NCBI GenBank assembly: GCA_000336895.1
Contig: AOLX01000014.1
Location: forward strand, 487,256 to 551,255
Direction: 5' to 3'
Length of the DNA: 64,000 nucleotides
Source: Haloarcula argentinensis DSM 12282
Lineage (GTDB): Archaea > Halobacteriota > Halobacteria > Halobacteriales > Haloarculaceae
Part shown: piece after piece, positions 9,206 through 17,762 of the stretch
How the letters are laid out: every line of letters starts with the position of its first letter
Numbering within the stretch: position 1 is the first letter of the stretch
Made by a program: the position numbers and the translations under genes
Notes under the pieces: model-generated
Database searches by the model: none
What the model was told of the DNA's origin: nothing
The model's input: only the letters and a program-made list of their open reading frames with translations

Positions 9206-10252
9206 TTACTCCGAAAGTCCCGGCCGCTGTCGTCGTCGCCGCCGCGCTAACAGCCGTTTTATCGCCTTGCCCGGTCCGCCGTCGAGCGGCCAGTCCATCG
9301 ACCGCCACGTCGGTGGTTCCGGCTCGTAGGACGGGCACTGTCCCCGACACTCCGCCGCTGTCGGCAGACAGTCTTTCGCCGCACAGTGGGGGTACACGCC
9401 AGTCTCGTCGGTACTGAGCTGGAAGTGCCTGCAATCAGGGCGCACTGTGTCCGCATAGCCGCGCCACCCACGAGCGTACGCCCGTTCGGCGATGGCGAGA
9501 CGCCGCTCGTGCTTCCAGTCGGTGTCCACGTACTCGAACCGCGCCGCGCTGGTGTCGTCGTCTGGCCGGTCCAGAATGCGTGTTCCGGGCTCGTCGACCG
9601 ACAGCGACCGCGGTTGCCAGGCCGTCTCAGCCGTGCCGGGTTCTGGGTCCACCGTCAACACACCGGCGGCTGCTGGCAGGTCCGCCAGCAGGATCGGTTC
9701 CACGCGCTCGTCAGTCGTCGCCGTCGCGACCCACACCTCGTCGGCCAGCGACAGCGCGATGTCCCGCTGTAACTGCGGGACGAGATTTCTGGCGGCGCTG
9801 GCCGTCAGATCGGGCTTGTTCTCGATGGCGATGACCCGCCGGAACCAGTCCGGATAGGGACGCACCTGACGGATTTCGATCCGATTGCCACGCTTGCGGG
9901 TCTCGATGGCATCACGGTCGGCTGCCTCGTGAATCGACTCCCGGACATATCGCCACGGATAGCCCGGATCAGGGAGTGCGTCGCGGTAGTACGTCCAGTC
10001 GGCCGGCGCGTTCTGCAGAACGTGTAGGTGGTCTGAATCGAACGACTCTGCCCCGAATTTCGCTCGCTCGCGGAGTCCATCGGGATCGCACTCCAGTACA
10101 ATCGTGTCCCACCGGCGGTGTTTCGTCCCGAACTGTCTGGCGACCAGCACTGCTGCGTCGTTGGACGGCGACCACTCGCGCTCAGCCCACTGACAGACAG
10201 ATAGCTCGAAGGCGAACTCGGAGTCCGGGTTGGCTCTACCACTCAATGTCAC
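9206..10252 (-). CDS. DUF5787 family protein, possible PD-(D/E)XK nuclease
   Basis: This 348-residue protein is of the haloarchaeal DUF5787 type. Two features suggest activity. The segment VIAIENKPDLTASAARNLVPQLQRDI (about residues 167-192) resembles the core E-x-K strand and following helix of PD-(D/E)XK nucleases. A C-terminal cysteine/histidine cluster (CRHFQ...HCAAKDCLPTAAECRGQCPSY) could bind a metal or an Fe-S cluster. Function is otherwise unknown. The gene is convergent with the DUF5797 gene and 40 bp after the stop of the DUF4013 gene on the same strand. Confidence 0.7.
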   Translation of the reverse strand: MTLSGRANPDSEFAFELSVCQWAEREWSPSNDAAVLVARQFGTKHRRWDTIVLECDPDGLRERAKFGAESFDSDHLHVLQNAPADWTYYRDALPDPGYPWRYVRESIHEAADRDAIETRKRGNRIEIRQVRPYPDWFRRVIAIENKPDLTASAARNLVPQLQRDIALSLADEVWVATATTDERVEPILLADLPAAAGVLTVDPEPGTAETAWQPRSLSVDEPGTRILDRPDDDTSAARFEYVDTDWKHERRLAIAERAYARGWRGYADTVRPDCRHFQLSTDETGVYPHCAAKDCLPTAAECRGQCPSYEPEPPTWRSMDWPLDGGPGKAIKRLLARRRRRQRPGLSE

Positions 10253-10292
10253 GTATCTCGAAAAAATAGTCGGCCGCGTAAGAACTGCTGGG

Positions 10293-10985
10293 TTAGGCTG
10301 ACGTGGTCGGGCCTGTTACCTGCTTTGCGTTTTTGTTCGTCTGGCTGGCGAATGCCGTTCCGAACATGCGGAAGACGGCGACCTGCCCGTAGTAGGTGAC
10401 GAACGGAACGAGGACGAGCCCGATGACAGTAACCGCCAGAATATTGCTAATGAGGTTCGTGATGATGCCGACGACAATCGGCATCAGGACTGCGATGAAG
10501 TAGTCGCTCGTGAGGACGACATTTTTCAGCAGCGAGAAGTCGAACGCAGCGCCGAGGCTGCCTTCGACCGCCATATTGGCAAGCGCTGCCGGGACAATGT
10601 AGTAAACAAGGAACATCACCGGAATCAGAAGGAGGATTGTCATGAGTCCGAAGCCGGCGATGATTCCGCCGCCAGATTCGCCAGCAGCGCCACCCAGTCC
10701 GAGGAGGACGCTGCCGATACCGAAGATGGCGACTATGGGTACGATAGAGTACACGAGACCGACGATACTGAACTTGATTCCGTCGATGATGAGCTCGCCC
10801 CAGTCGTCCCATGCAGGTGGCTCGGATTCACCGTCGACGGTCGTTCCGATCACACGAAGCAAATAGCCGTTGAACGCGAACACCGGTATCAACAGGAAAA
10901 AGAACACCAGCAGTACGCCGCCGATCAACATCTGTGCTATCCAACTGTCGCCTTGCATTGGGTACGATAGTCCGTCTTCTAACAT
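10293..10985 (-). CDS. DUF4013 membrane protein
   Basis: This 230-residue integral membrane protein has about five to six hydrophobic helices. It carries the DUF4013 hallmark of an early PVFAFNGYLLRVIGTTVDGE segment followed by PPAWDDWGEL between helices. The family is widespread in archaea and has no known function. A TATA-like A/T stretch at about 11010-11030 fits a short leader on this strand. Confidence 0.85.
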   Translation of the reverse strand: MLEDGLSYPMQGDSWIAQMLIGGVLLVFFFLLIPVFAFNGYLLRVIGTTVDGESEPPAWDDWGELIIDGIKFSIVGLVYSIVPIVAIFGIGSVLLGLGGAAGESGGGIIAGFGLMTILLLIPVMFLVYYIVPAALANMAVEGSLGAAFDFSLLKNVVLTSDYFIAVLMPIVVGIITNLISNILAVTVIGLVLVPFVTYYGQVAVFRMFGTAFASQTNKNAKQVTGPTTSA

Positions 10986-11311
10986 TTTGGATGCCTCTTT
11001 GCAAACTGTAATCTTATCCTATTTAAAAATACTGTTAGTATTGGGACAAATACTATTTATATAATATATTACCAGCAGAAACTAACTTAGCAACGGCTGA
11101 TATCGGAAAAAGAAGCTTAGATTACATATGTAGGTGCTCGGTCGAGTATCCTACCACGAAAAGTGAGGTTAAAATATAATCTTATATGACACTTTAGGGA
11201 GTCTGTGTTCCTCGGAGAGTTCTCCCGACTCATCAAGCGAAGGTAGAGCTACCGCTAACCAGAGCGCCTCGTCGGTACGCATGAGTACGGTTGAGTGCCG
11301 CCCGCGCTACC
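10986..11311. other. A+T-rich intergenic region, no gene seen
   Basis: This 326-bp region is distinctly A+T-rich (runs such as TTTATATAATATATT near 11055). It holds the promoter for the leftward DUF4013 gene. I found no convincing frame, RNA gene or repeat in it. Confidence 0.6.
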
Positions 11312-11740
11312 CTACTCCTCGTCTTCTCGCTCGTCGAGGAACTCGTCTGCCTGTTCGAGTATCTCGCGGGGGCCGTCCTGCGTGACCGTGTTGATAGCCT
11401 GCTCGTAATCGCGCCACTGCAGGTCGCGGTGTTCTGTGGACAGTTCGGCTGACGCTTCGAACGACTTCGCGACGAACAGGTGGACCGTCTTGTGGATGGT
11501 GTTGCCGTTCGCCTCGAACACGTAGTCGTAGTCTTCGCGGAACCCGTCTAAAAGCCGGAAATCACCGATACCGGCCTCCTCTTTCACTTCGCGTATGGCG
11601 GTCTGCTGGAGTTCTTCCTCGCCCTCGACGCCGCCCTTGGGGAACTCCCAATCGCCGGGTCGGCTCTTGAGCAGGAGGTACTCCCGCCGGCCACGCGTAT
11701 CGCGAAAGAGGATGGCTCCCGCGCTCGTGGCCTCTATCAT
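11312..11740 (-). CDS. Nudix hydrolase (diadenosine tetraphosphatase-like)
   Basis: This 142-residue protein has a complete Nudix box, GGVEGEEELQQTAIREVKEEAGI, with the REVKEE metal ligands intact. It is preceded by WEFPKGG, which is typical of archaeal Ap4A hydrolase-like Nudix proteins that clear dinucleoside polyphosphates. It lies divergent from the S10-like gene with about 95 bp between starts. Confidence 0.9.
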   Translation of the reverse strand: MIEATSAGAILFRDTRGRREYLLLKSRPGDWEFPKGGVEGEEELQQTAIREVKEEAGIGDFRLLDGFREDYDYVFEANGNTIHKTVHLFVAKSFEASAELSTEHRDLQWRDYEQAINTVTQDGPREILEQADEFLDEREDEE

Positions 11741-11835
11741 TATCGGATTTTATGACACCGCTACTTAAGAGAATATCGGAGACACAACGGAAACAGATGG
11801 CCTTTTGTCACTCGCGACTGAGTGTTCGTCTACAG

Positions 11836-12168
11836 ATGCCCTTTGTCACGACGCTTACCTTCACCAGTGGGGACCGACATCGCCTTGAGGACATTGTCAC
11901 AGAGATCAAAGAGAGCGCTGAGCAGAAGGGGGTCGAACTCAAGGGTCCGCATCCGAAGCAACCACAGGAACTGCGGATTCCACAGTCGAAAACGCTGGGA
12001 CCGGACGGTGGCCGCTTCGATTCCTGGACCCACACCGTCTACACCCGGACGATAGAGATCGTCGGGTACGAGGAGTTCGCCCGGAACGTTACTCAACGAA
12101 CCTTCCCGAACGCCATCCACGTCGAGGCCGGCGTGGAACAGCGGACGCAGGTCGGCAGCGGATCGTAG
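11836..12168 (+). CDS. Ribosomal protein uS10-like paralogue
   Basis: The 110 residues from the ATG at 11836 (MPFVTTLTFTSGDRHRL) fit the S10/mL48 fold: a first beta-strand, a helix after DRHRLEDIVTEIKESAEQKG, and the loop region GPHPKQPQELRIPQSKT that matches the tRNA-site loop of S10. An extension to 11752 is possible but lies in unconserved sequence. Genuine archaeal S10 sits beside the EF-1A gene; that context is absent here, so this is probably a paralogue with a role outside or accessory to the ribosome. Confidence 0.75.
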   Translation: MPFVTTLTFTSGDRHRLEDIVTEIKESAEQKGVELKGPHPKQPQELRIPQSKTLGPDGGRFDSWTHTVYTRTIEIVGYEEFARNVTQRTFPNAIHVEAGVEQRTQVGSGS

Positions 12169-12201
12169 GGACGGGGAGCCGTCGTTCGCGCCTGTGGTTT
12201 C

Positions 12202-12208
12202 TTATAAG
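12202..12208 (+). promoter_or_regulatory. TATA box of the amidohydrolase gene
   Basis: TTATAAG lies about 27 bp before the ATG at 12232, so the transcript is predicted to start at or next to the start codon (leaderless). This spacing decides the start used for the amidohydrolase. Confidence 0.65.
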
Positions 12209-12231
12209 TAACTGTGACCCGTTTCGCCGGC

Positions 12232-13503
12232 ATGAACGAAGCCCAGCAGGAGCGGCTCAGGTCTGTCCGGCGCGACCTGCACAGCTATCCCGAACCCGCG
12301 TGGCGGGAGTTCTACACCACCAGTCGTATCGTCGACGAAATAGAGCGTATCGGCGTCGATCAGTTGTATACCGGCCAGGATGTCGTTGACGGCGACGCAC
12401 GGATGGCAGTCCCCGACGACGACGGACTCGAAGACTGGCAACAGAAGGCCCGCGAAGCCGGTGCCCGCGAGGACGTGCTGGAGGCCGCCGCTGGTGGTTT
12501 CACCGGTGCGCTGGCCGTACTCGAACGGGGAGAGGGACCGACCGTCGCGCTCAGGGTCGACATCGACGCGCTGCCGATACCAGAGTCGGACAGCGTGGCA
12601 CATGCCCCGACGACAGCGGAGTTCCGCTCGACGAATGAGGGGTACATGCACGCCTGCGGACACGATGCTCACGCGACGATTGGCCTCGGCGTGCTAGAGG
12701 CCGTGAAAGAGAGCGATTTCCGTGGCACGTTCAAAGTCGTCTTCCAGCCAGCAGAGGAGGTCATCGGCGGCGGGAAGGCCGTCGCCGAGAGCGGTCATCT
12801 CGATGATGTGGACCACCTGCTGGCGATACATATCGGTCTCGACCATCCGACCGGGGAGATCGTCGCTGGCGTCGGCGGCTTCCTCGCCGTTCGACAGTTC
12901 GAGGCGACATTCTCCGGTGAGACAGCGCACGCCGGCGGGCATCCGGCACAGGGACGGGACGCTGTGCAGGCCCTCGCAACCGCTGTCCAGAACCTCCATG
13001 CGATTCGCCGGCACGGCGACGGCGCAACGCGTGTCAACGCTGGAGTTGTCGAGGGTGGGACAGCGACGAATATCGTCCCCGGGGAAGCGACACTGGAAGG
13101 GGAAGTCCGTGGTGAAACGACCCCGCTCAAGGAATACATGAGCGAGCGGGCGGACACCGTCATGTCGTCGGCCGCAGAGATGCACGACTGTGAAGTCGCT
13201 ATCGAGACGACCGCAGAAGCGCCGAGTGCGGTAAGCGACGACGCGCTCGCGGATGTGGTGTACGACGCGGCAGACTCGGTTTCCGGCGTTACCAGCCGTC
13301 TTCGAACCGACGACCTCGGCGGGAGCGAGGACGCGACGTACCTGATGGACCGCGTCCAAGATCACGGCGGAACGGCGACGTTCGTCGGCATCGGAACCGA
13401 TCACCCCGGCGGCCACCACACACCGACGTTCGATGTCGATGAGGACTCGCTGGCAATCGGTATCGATGTCATCAGCGAAGCAATCAGCCAACTGAGCAAG
13501 TGA
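12232..13503 (+). CDS. M20 family amidohydrolase (AbgA/AbgB-like)
   Basis: This 423-residue metal-dependent amidohydrolase is of the M20D type. It shows LHSYPEPAWREF at the N terminus, the metal-site segment GYMHACGHDAHATIGLG near residue 140, QPAEEVIGGG and, at the C terminus, GIGTDHPGGHHTPTFDVDEDSL with the last metal histidine. An internal dimerisation domain (about 215-330, SGETAHAGGHP) is present. Relatives release amino acids from N-acyl conjugates such as aminobenzoyl-glutamate. The ~50-residue insertion with AREAGAREDVLEAAAGGFTG near the N terminus is usual for the AbgB-like branch. The substrate cannot be set from sequence. Confidence 0.88.
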   Translation: MNEAQQERLRSVRRDLHSYPEPAWREFYTTSRIVDEIERIGVDQLYTGQDVVDGDARMAVPDDDGLEDWQQKAREAGAREDVLEAAAGGFTGALAVLERGEGPTVALRVDIDALPIPESDSVAHAPTTAEFRSTNEGYMHACGHDAHATIGLGVLEAVKESDFRGTFKVVFQPAEEVIGGGKAVAESGHLDDVDHLLAIHIGLDHPTGEIVAGVGGFLAVRQFEATFSGETAHAGGHPAQGRDAVQALATAVQNLHAIRRHGDGATRVNAGVVEGGTATNIVPGEATLEGEVRGETTPLKEYMSERADTVMSSAAEMHDCEVAIETTAEAPSAVSDDALADVVYDAADSVSGVTSRLRTDDLGGSEDATYLMDRVQDHGGTATFVGIGTDHPGGHHTPTFDVDEDSLAIGIDVISEAISQLSK

Positions 13504-13508
13504 CGACG

Positions 13509-13961
13509 CTACGGCGCTTCCCAGCTGGCGAGCTGAATTGATTTGCCGCTATCCGGCGACTTCCAGTTTAGCGTGACCGTGGCGTCAGAAAGGTCCGACG
13601 TCTTGGAAAACGTCACCTGCGACCCGGCTGTGATTTCCGAACCAGCCGACGGCGCGCCGCTGAGACTCGAGAGATCGTGCTGTCCGTTGGCGCCTGAAGC
13701 CCCGCTAACGGTGATGTACAGATTTCCGGCCTGGATCGAGTCACCGCTCCGGTGCTCAATTGTCAGGGTGTCGGGACCCTCAGAGTCGTAATTGAACGAA
13801 AACGCTGCCTGTGGCGCGCTCTGGCCGAGATTCCCGGAACCGAAATCGAGGAAGAACGTCGCTGCTGTCGCCGCCAGCAGCACCGTTATTGCAACCATTA
13901 GTATAACTCCCACAACTGGCGAGACTGCACTATCGTCGGATTTGAATCTGCGTGCTAGCAT
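13509..13961 (-). CDS. Archaeal type IV pilin
   Basis: This 150-residue prepilin has a short basic leader (MLARRFKSDDS), a predicted PibD cleavage site just before AVSPVVG, and the hydrophobic helix GVILMVAITVLLAATAATF that forms the pilus core. The rest is a small Ser/Gly/Thr-rich beta domain. The SPV[VI]GVILMVAITV form is the haloarchaeal pilin signature. It converges on the amidohydrolase, with 5 bp between the stops. The 240 bp upstream contain a likely long leader; no biogenesis ATPase or membrane-platform gene is nearby. Confidence 0.92.
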   Translation of the reverse strand: MLARRFKSDDSAVSPVVGVILMVAITVLLAATAATFFLDFGSGNLGQSAPQAAFSFNYDSEGPDTLTIEHRSGDSIQAGNLYITVSGASGANGQHDLSSLSGAPSAGSEITAGSQVTFSKTSDLSDATVTLNWKSPDSGKSIQLASWEAP

Positions 13962-14203
13962 GATTGACCCCCACTTGGGCGACGGTCGACACGCTGTCTC
14001 CGTCTCGGTGACCCCCCGGTCGACCGACCCCAGAGTGACTTCATTTTGATATCACGTTGTCGAACAATAAAACTTGTCGTTCAGAATTATAGTTTATGTG
14101 TTACTCAACTACTATCCAGACCGAATTCAAAACGCTACATCTGCCCTTAGCGAACTCATGCCAAAAGATCAAAACCAACCGAAAAACGCACCGAGCCGCC
14201 GAA

Positions 14204-15622
14204 TCAGTACTTGGGCTCTGCCCCAGTGACTTCGTAGATATCGTCCATAATCGAGTCACGCTCGCGTTGCCAGGACTCGAAGCCGGAACGCTCGCTGGGG
14301 TAGGATTCGTAATGATCCAGCAGCCGGTCGGCGGCCTTCTTCGTCTGGTAAAGGTCCCGGATCGTCCCGAGGTGGCCGATGCTCTTGACGGCCATCTTGA
14401 GCTTGAGTCCGAGCCCGATGCTGGTCGAGCCGCCGTACAGCGCTTCGGCGAGCTTCTCGCCGGGCAGTGCAGCCAGCAACGCCATCAGATCGTCGACATC
14501 GTAGGCAGTGGTGAAGATATTGTACACGTCAAGCGCAGCGTACCGGGCCCCGAAGTGGTCCATCACGCGCTCGTTGTACTCCCAGAGCGCGGCTTCGTCG
14601 TCCGTTCGGCCGGACTCGATAGCCTCGATAGCCTGTTCGGCGGCGTAGGTTCCGGCATAGGCTGCACCGGCGATCCCACCGCCGGTCGTCGGATTGACGT
14701 GTCCAGCAGCGTCGCCGACGGCCATGAACCCGGGCGCGACGGCCGAGTCGTACGGCCGACGCGTCGGCAGTGCAGCGCCGAGTTTATCCTGTACCTCCGC
14801 GCCCTCGAACTCGCTACGGCCCTGAAGATCGCGTTTGAGGTCGTCGACCAGCTCCATCGGCTCCTCGTTCATCTGGAACCCGAGACCGGCGTTGATCTCC
14901 GTGTCCGTGCGTGGGAAGTACCAGAGGTACCCGGCAGAGCGCTCGGTCGGCTTGAACACGAGCGCGTCGTCCCACTCGACCGGCTCGTCTACCTCGATAA
15001 TCTCCCGGTATGCCGAGCAGAACTGCGAGTACTGGACGTTCGTATCGAAGGTCGCGTCCTCGAGGTCGGTTTTGTCCTGCAGGATTGACAGTGCGCCGGC
15101 CCCGTCGATGACCATGTCACCCTCGTACGTGACAGGGTCGCCCTTCCGCATGGCTTTCACCCCGGTCACACGGCCACTGTCGTCCTGTCGCACGTCCTGA
15201 ACGACCGTATCGTAGTGGAACTCCACGCCGCTATCGGATGCACCCTCGATGAGACAGCGACCGTACTCCCAGCGATCGATGACAGCGAGTTCGCCCGGAA
15301 CGGGAATTTCGAGGACAGTGTCCTCCTGCGGTATCTCGAAGCGGCCGTGGTCGACATCCGTGTTGGTAAAGGCCGGTTCGAGCTGGGACTTCGGAATCGC
15401 GTCGGGGAAGTCGCTGGCTCCCTTCAGTGCGTCCCCACAGGCGATGTGGCCGGCTTCCGTCTCGTCCTTTCGCTCTACGACGACGACGTCGTAGCCTGCA
15501 TCCGCGATAGTCGCGGCGGCGTAACAGCCGGATGTTCCGGCCCCGACGACGACAACGTCCACGGAAACGGTCCGTGCCGTCGCCGACTCTCCGCCGGCGT
15601 TGCCGTCCTGGTGTGTGGTCAT
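14204..15622 (-). CDS. Geranylgeranyl reductase family (digeranylgeranylglycerophospholipid reductase)
   Basis: This 472-residue flavoprotein has an N-terminal FAD-binding GxGxxG (VVVVGAGTSGCYAAATIADAG, residues about 23-43), the acidic end of strand two in VVVERKDE, the GGR-type cysteine segment HIACGDALKG, and a second FAD contact GFMAVGDAAGHVNPTTGGGI. It is predicted to saturate the isoprenoid chains of archaeal ether lipids. The ATG at 15622 is supported by an A/T-rich TATA-like element about 26 bp upstream. It is divergent from a 2Fe-2S ferredoxin, which could be its electron donor. Confidence 0.88.
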   Translation of the reverse strand: MTTHQDGNAGGESATARTVSVDVVVVGAGTSGCYAAATIADAGYDVVVVERKDETEAGHIACGDALKGASDFPDAIPKSQLEPAFTNTDVDHGRFEIPQEDTVLEIPVPGELAVIDRWEYGRCLIEGASDSGVEFHYDTVVQDVRQDDSGRVTGVKAMRKGDPVTYEGDMVIDGAGALSILQDKTDLEDATFDTNVQYSQFCSAYREIIEVDEPVEWDDALVFKPTERSAGYLWYFPRTDTEINAGLGFQMNEEPMELVDDLKRDLQGRSEFEGAEVQDKLGAALPTRRPYDSAVAPGFMAVGDAAGHVNPTTGGGIAGAAYAGTYAAEQAIEAIESGRTDDEAALWEYNERVMDHFGARYAALDVYNIFTTAYDVDDLMALLAALPGEKLAEALYGGSTSIGLGLKLKMAVKSIGHLGTIRDLYQTKKAADRLLDHYESYPSERSGFESWQRERDSIMDDIYEVTGAEPKY

Positions 15623-15797
15623 GCACTCTCGTCCTGCCCGGAGAGAGAAAATTATTCCGCTACGGGTTTCAGACGGACTGCTGGAACAATTTCTCGCGAC
15701 GGACGGGTGTTTGATGCGGCATCGACGGATAGCAGTCCGTTTCACTCCGGGACAGCGGTGATAAAGAGTTTTGCTGGGGGGTATCAAATGGCCGAGC

Positions 15798-16130
15798 ATG
15801 ACCGAGCATACGGTGACATTTGTGGAGACGGGTGAGGAGATTACCGTCTCCGAGAAGGAGACGATTCTCTCCCGGTGTATCGAGGAGGGTATCGCTCAGG
15901 AGTACTCCTGTCGTGTGGGGATGTGTCTGGCCTGTTCGGCGAAAATCGTCGAGGGGTCGGTCACCCAGCCTGCTGCCCGTGGTCTGACCGATCGGGAGCG
16001 AGAGAACTACGCGCTGACTTGCATGGCACGGCCGCAGTCGGACCTCAAACTCGACCGCGGGAAGTACCCACCCAGTATCGAAGGGGAAGTCAGCCCGGAG
16101 GACGGCGACCCTGCACCAGCGGACGACTAG
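15798..16130 (+). CDS. 2Fe-2S ferredoxin
   Basis: This 110-residue plant-type ferredoxin has the cluster cysteines in SCRVGMCLACSAKI (C-x4-C-x2-C) and the fourth in LTCMARP about 30 residues later. It is short and lacks the long halophilic N-terminal insertion of the main haloarchaeal ferredoxin, so it is likely a specialised electron carrier. A TATA-like GATAAAGA about 30 bp before the ATG supports the start. It is divergent from the lipid reductase. Confidence 0.9.
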   Translation: MTEHTVTFVETGEEITVSEKETILSRCIEEGIAQEYSCRVGMCLACSAKIVEGSVTQPAARGLTDRERENYALTCMARPQSDLKLDRGKYPPSIEGEVSPEDGDPAPADD

Positions 16131-16325
16131 TAGCCACTGAATACCCGTAACATATGGCCTACTAGAATATCGCTAAACACCTTTAACATACGCCTGAAAG
16201 ATTCCCTGATATAGAGCGGTGAAACCGCGAATGAAGGACAGGTCATATAAGCAAGTGGCCCCTAAGGAGTAGTGACTACAGCGTCAGCGGACGGCCTTCG
16301 ACGACTGAGACACGCTTCCCCAACC

Positions 16326-16928
16326 ATGACCAGCCGCGTATACAGACTTCACTCGACACTTGAACTGCCACTGGAAGACGCCTACGATTTCTTCGAGGAT
16401 CCGGACCTTCCACCTGAAATCGCTGACATCGACATTACTCGTCGAAATAATACGCTAATCGTCAGCGCCGTCGCCAAGGACGACTCCATGAGCAAGTACA
16501 CCCCAACGGCCCAACTCAAGGCCAGCGTCACCGAGAACCGGGTGTACGAGGAGGACCCCGACGAGATGGGTCCACCCGGGGCCGCGAGTACCGGAAGCTC
16601 TGGCGGTGGCCCCCAGTGGGGCGCACTCGAAGAGGAAGAAGAAGAGATCGAGTCTGAACTCGTCGAATACGCCTGTTTCAAGGGCGACCGCGAGACCGTG
16701 CTCCAGAACACCGCACTCCAGTACGCGATGTTCGAGGTCCTGTGTGAGGTCGCGAAAGTCGCAGAAAAAGGCACGTTGACAGCAATTGCGGCGGTCGACG
16801 AGGAACTCAAAGCTGTCCGCATCGTCGATGGGGAAGAGCGGCCCGCTGCGATCAACGTTGCAGAGGAACCCCGCGACGGCGAGGAAGAAGAGGGCGTCAA
16901 CTGGCGCGACAACGAGTTCATCTCGTAA
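16326..16928 (+). CDS. Conserved haloarchaeal protein (DUF7110-like)
   Basis: This 200-residue acidic protein has an N-terminal alpha/beta part (YRLHSTLELPLEDAYDFFEDP, DITRRNNTLIVSAVA), a Gly/Ser/Glu-rich linker (about 82-105) and a helical C-terminal half ending in GVNWRDNEFIS. I believe this corresponds to DUF7110, unverified. No catalytic motif is evident. A TATA-like CATATAAG lies about 75 bp upstream, implying a leader. Function unknown. Confidence 0.65.
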   Translation: MTSRVYRLHSTLELPLEDAYDFFEDPDLPPEIADIDITRRNNTLIVSAVAKDDSMSKYTPTAQLKASVTENRVYEEDPDEMGPPGAASTGSSGGGPQWGALEEEEEEIESELVEYACFKGDRETVLQNTALQYAMFEVLCEVAKVAEKGTLTAIAAVDEELKAVRIVDGEERPAAINVAEEPRDGEEEEGVNWRDNEFIS

Positions 16929-17008
16929 CGCGGCCCGCATAGCGTCCAGTCACGGATTCAGTTTTGTCGAGCCGTAGCTCAATAGCGAATAGCAAACGGC
17001 TTAGACCG

Positions 17009-17626
17009 CTACGCCAGCGTGAGGCCCGAGAGATCAGCGTCGGTAAATCGTGACGCGATTTCGATGGTGAGGTTCGCTTCGATGTAGGCAGCAATCACGA
17101 TTAGCACGGCGGCTGTCGCAAGCAACCATCCCGCTTCTCGGATATCCTGTCCAGTGACCAGTTCCTTCGTACGGCCGCGGATGTACTGTATCGTGCGCCA
17201 TCCGAACCGCAGTCCAACGGCGGCGACGATGAGCAGTGCGGGAACCTCAATAAGCCCGTGTGGGACGATGAGCGCAGCGACGACGACGGGCGAGACCTGC
17301 TTGAGTGCGATACCGACGACAACACCGATAAGCAGTCCGTTCAAGACGAGCGACAGAACCGTCATCGAACCGAGCGAAATCGCACCGAGCGACATCACGA
17401 GCAACGCACCGAGGTTGTTAATGGTCAGTGAGACTGTCGTTAGCTCAGCCGGCATAAATGGATTCTCGCCGGTCGTTCCGGGGTTCTGAAGCCACTCTGC
17501 GGGGACCTGGCTGCCGAGCCCGTACCCGAGCAGTCCACTGACGATCAGGATCAGCGCGGCTACAGGGACATAGCGCAACAGCCAGCGGTGAAAGAGACGG
17601 GCCGGGAGGGTTGGGCGGTCGTCCAT
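17009..17626 (-). CDS. Stage II sporulation protein M (SpoIIM)-like membrane protein
   Basis: This 205-residue membrane protein has five predicted helices and the SpoIIM-family motifs NNLGALLVMSLGAISLGSMT, LNGLLIGVVVG and the central PHGLIEVPALLIV. Archaeal members have no known sporulation role and may have a scaffolding or transport function. The ATG at 17626 (MDDRPTLPARLFHRW) was chosen because the sequence before it is unlike the family. The gene converges on DUF7110. Confidence 0.85.
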   Translation of the reverse strand: MDDRPTLPARLFHRWLLRYVPVAALILIVSGLLGYGLGSQVPAEWLQNPGTTGENPFMPAELTTVSLTINNLGALLVMSLGAISLGSMTVLSLVLNGLLIGVVVGIALKQVSPVVVAALIVPHGLIEVPALLIVAAVGLRFGWRTIQYIRGRTKELVTGQDIREAGWLLATAAVLIVIAAYIEANLTIEIASRFTDADLSGLTLA

Positions 17627-17762
17627 ACCACACCTTCTGCGCCGGCAGCAAAAAACCCGAGTGACCGGAACGGACGCGGCCGTCATTTTATTTGCCACCG
17701 CCTCACACACCTGTCGACCATCCAAAAAGTACTTGGCACTCGTAATTATATCTCATTACACT

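Noticed and set aside
16970-17006. A 6-bp inverted repeat (AGCCGT ... ACGGCT) between the DUF7110-like and SpoIIM-like genes
   Set aside because: The loop is over 20 nt and the stem short; archaeal termination does not need hairpins, so it is likely chance.
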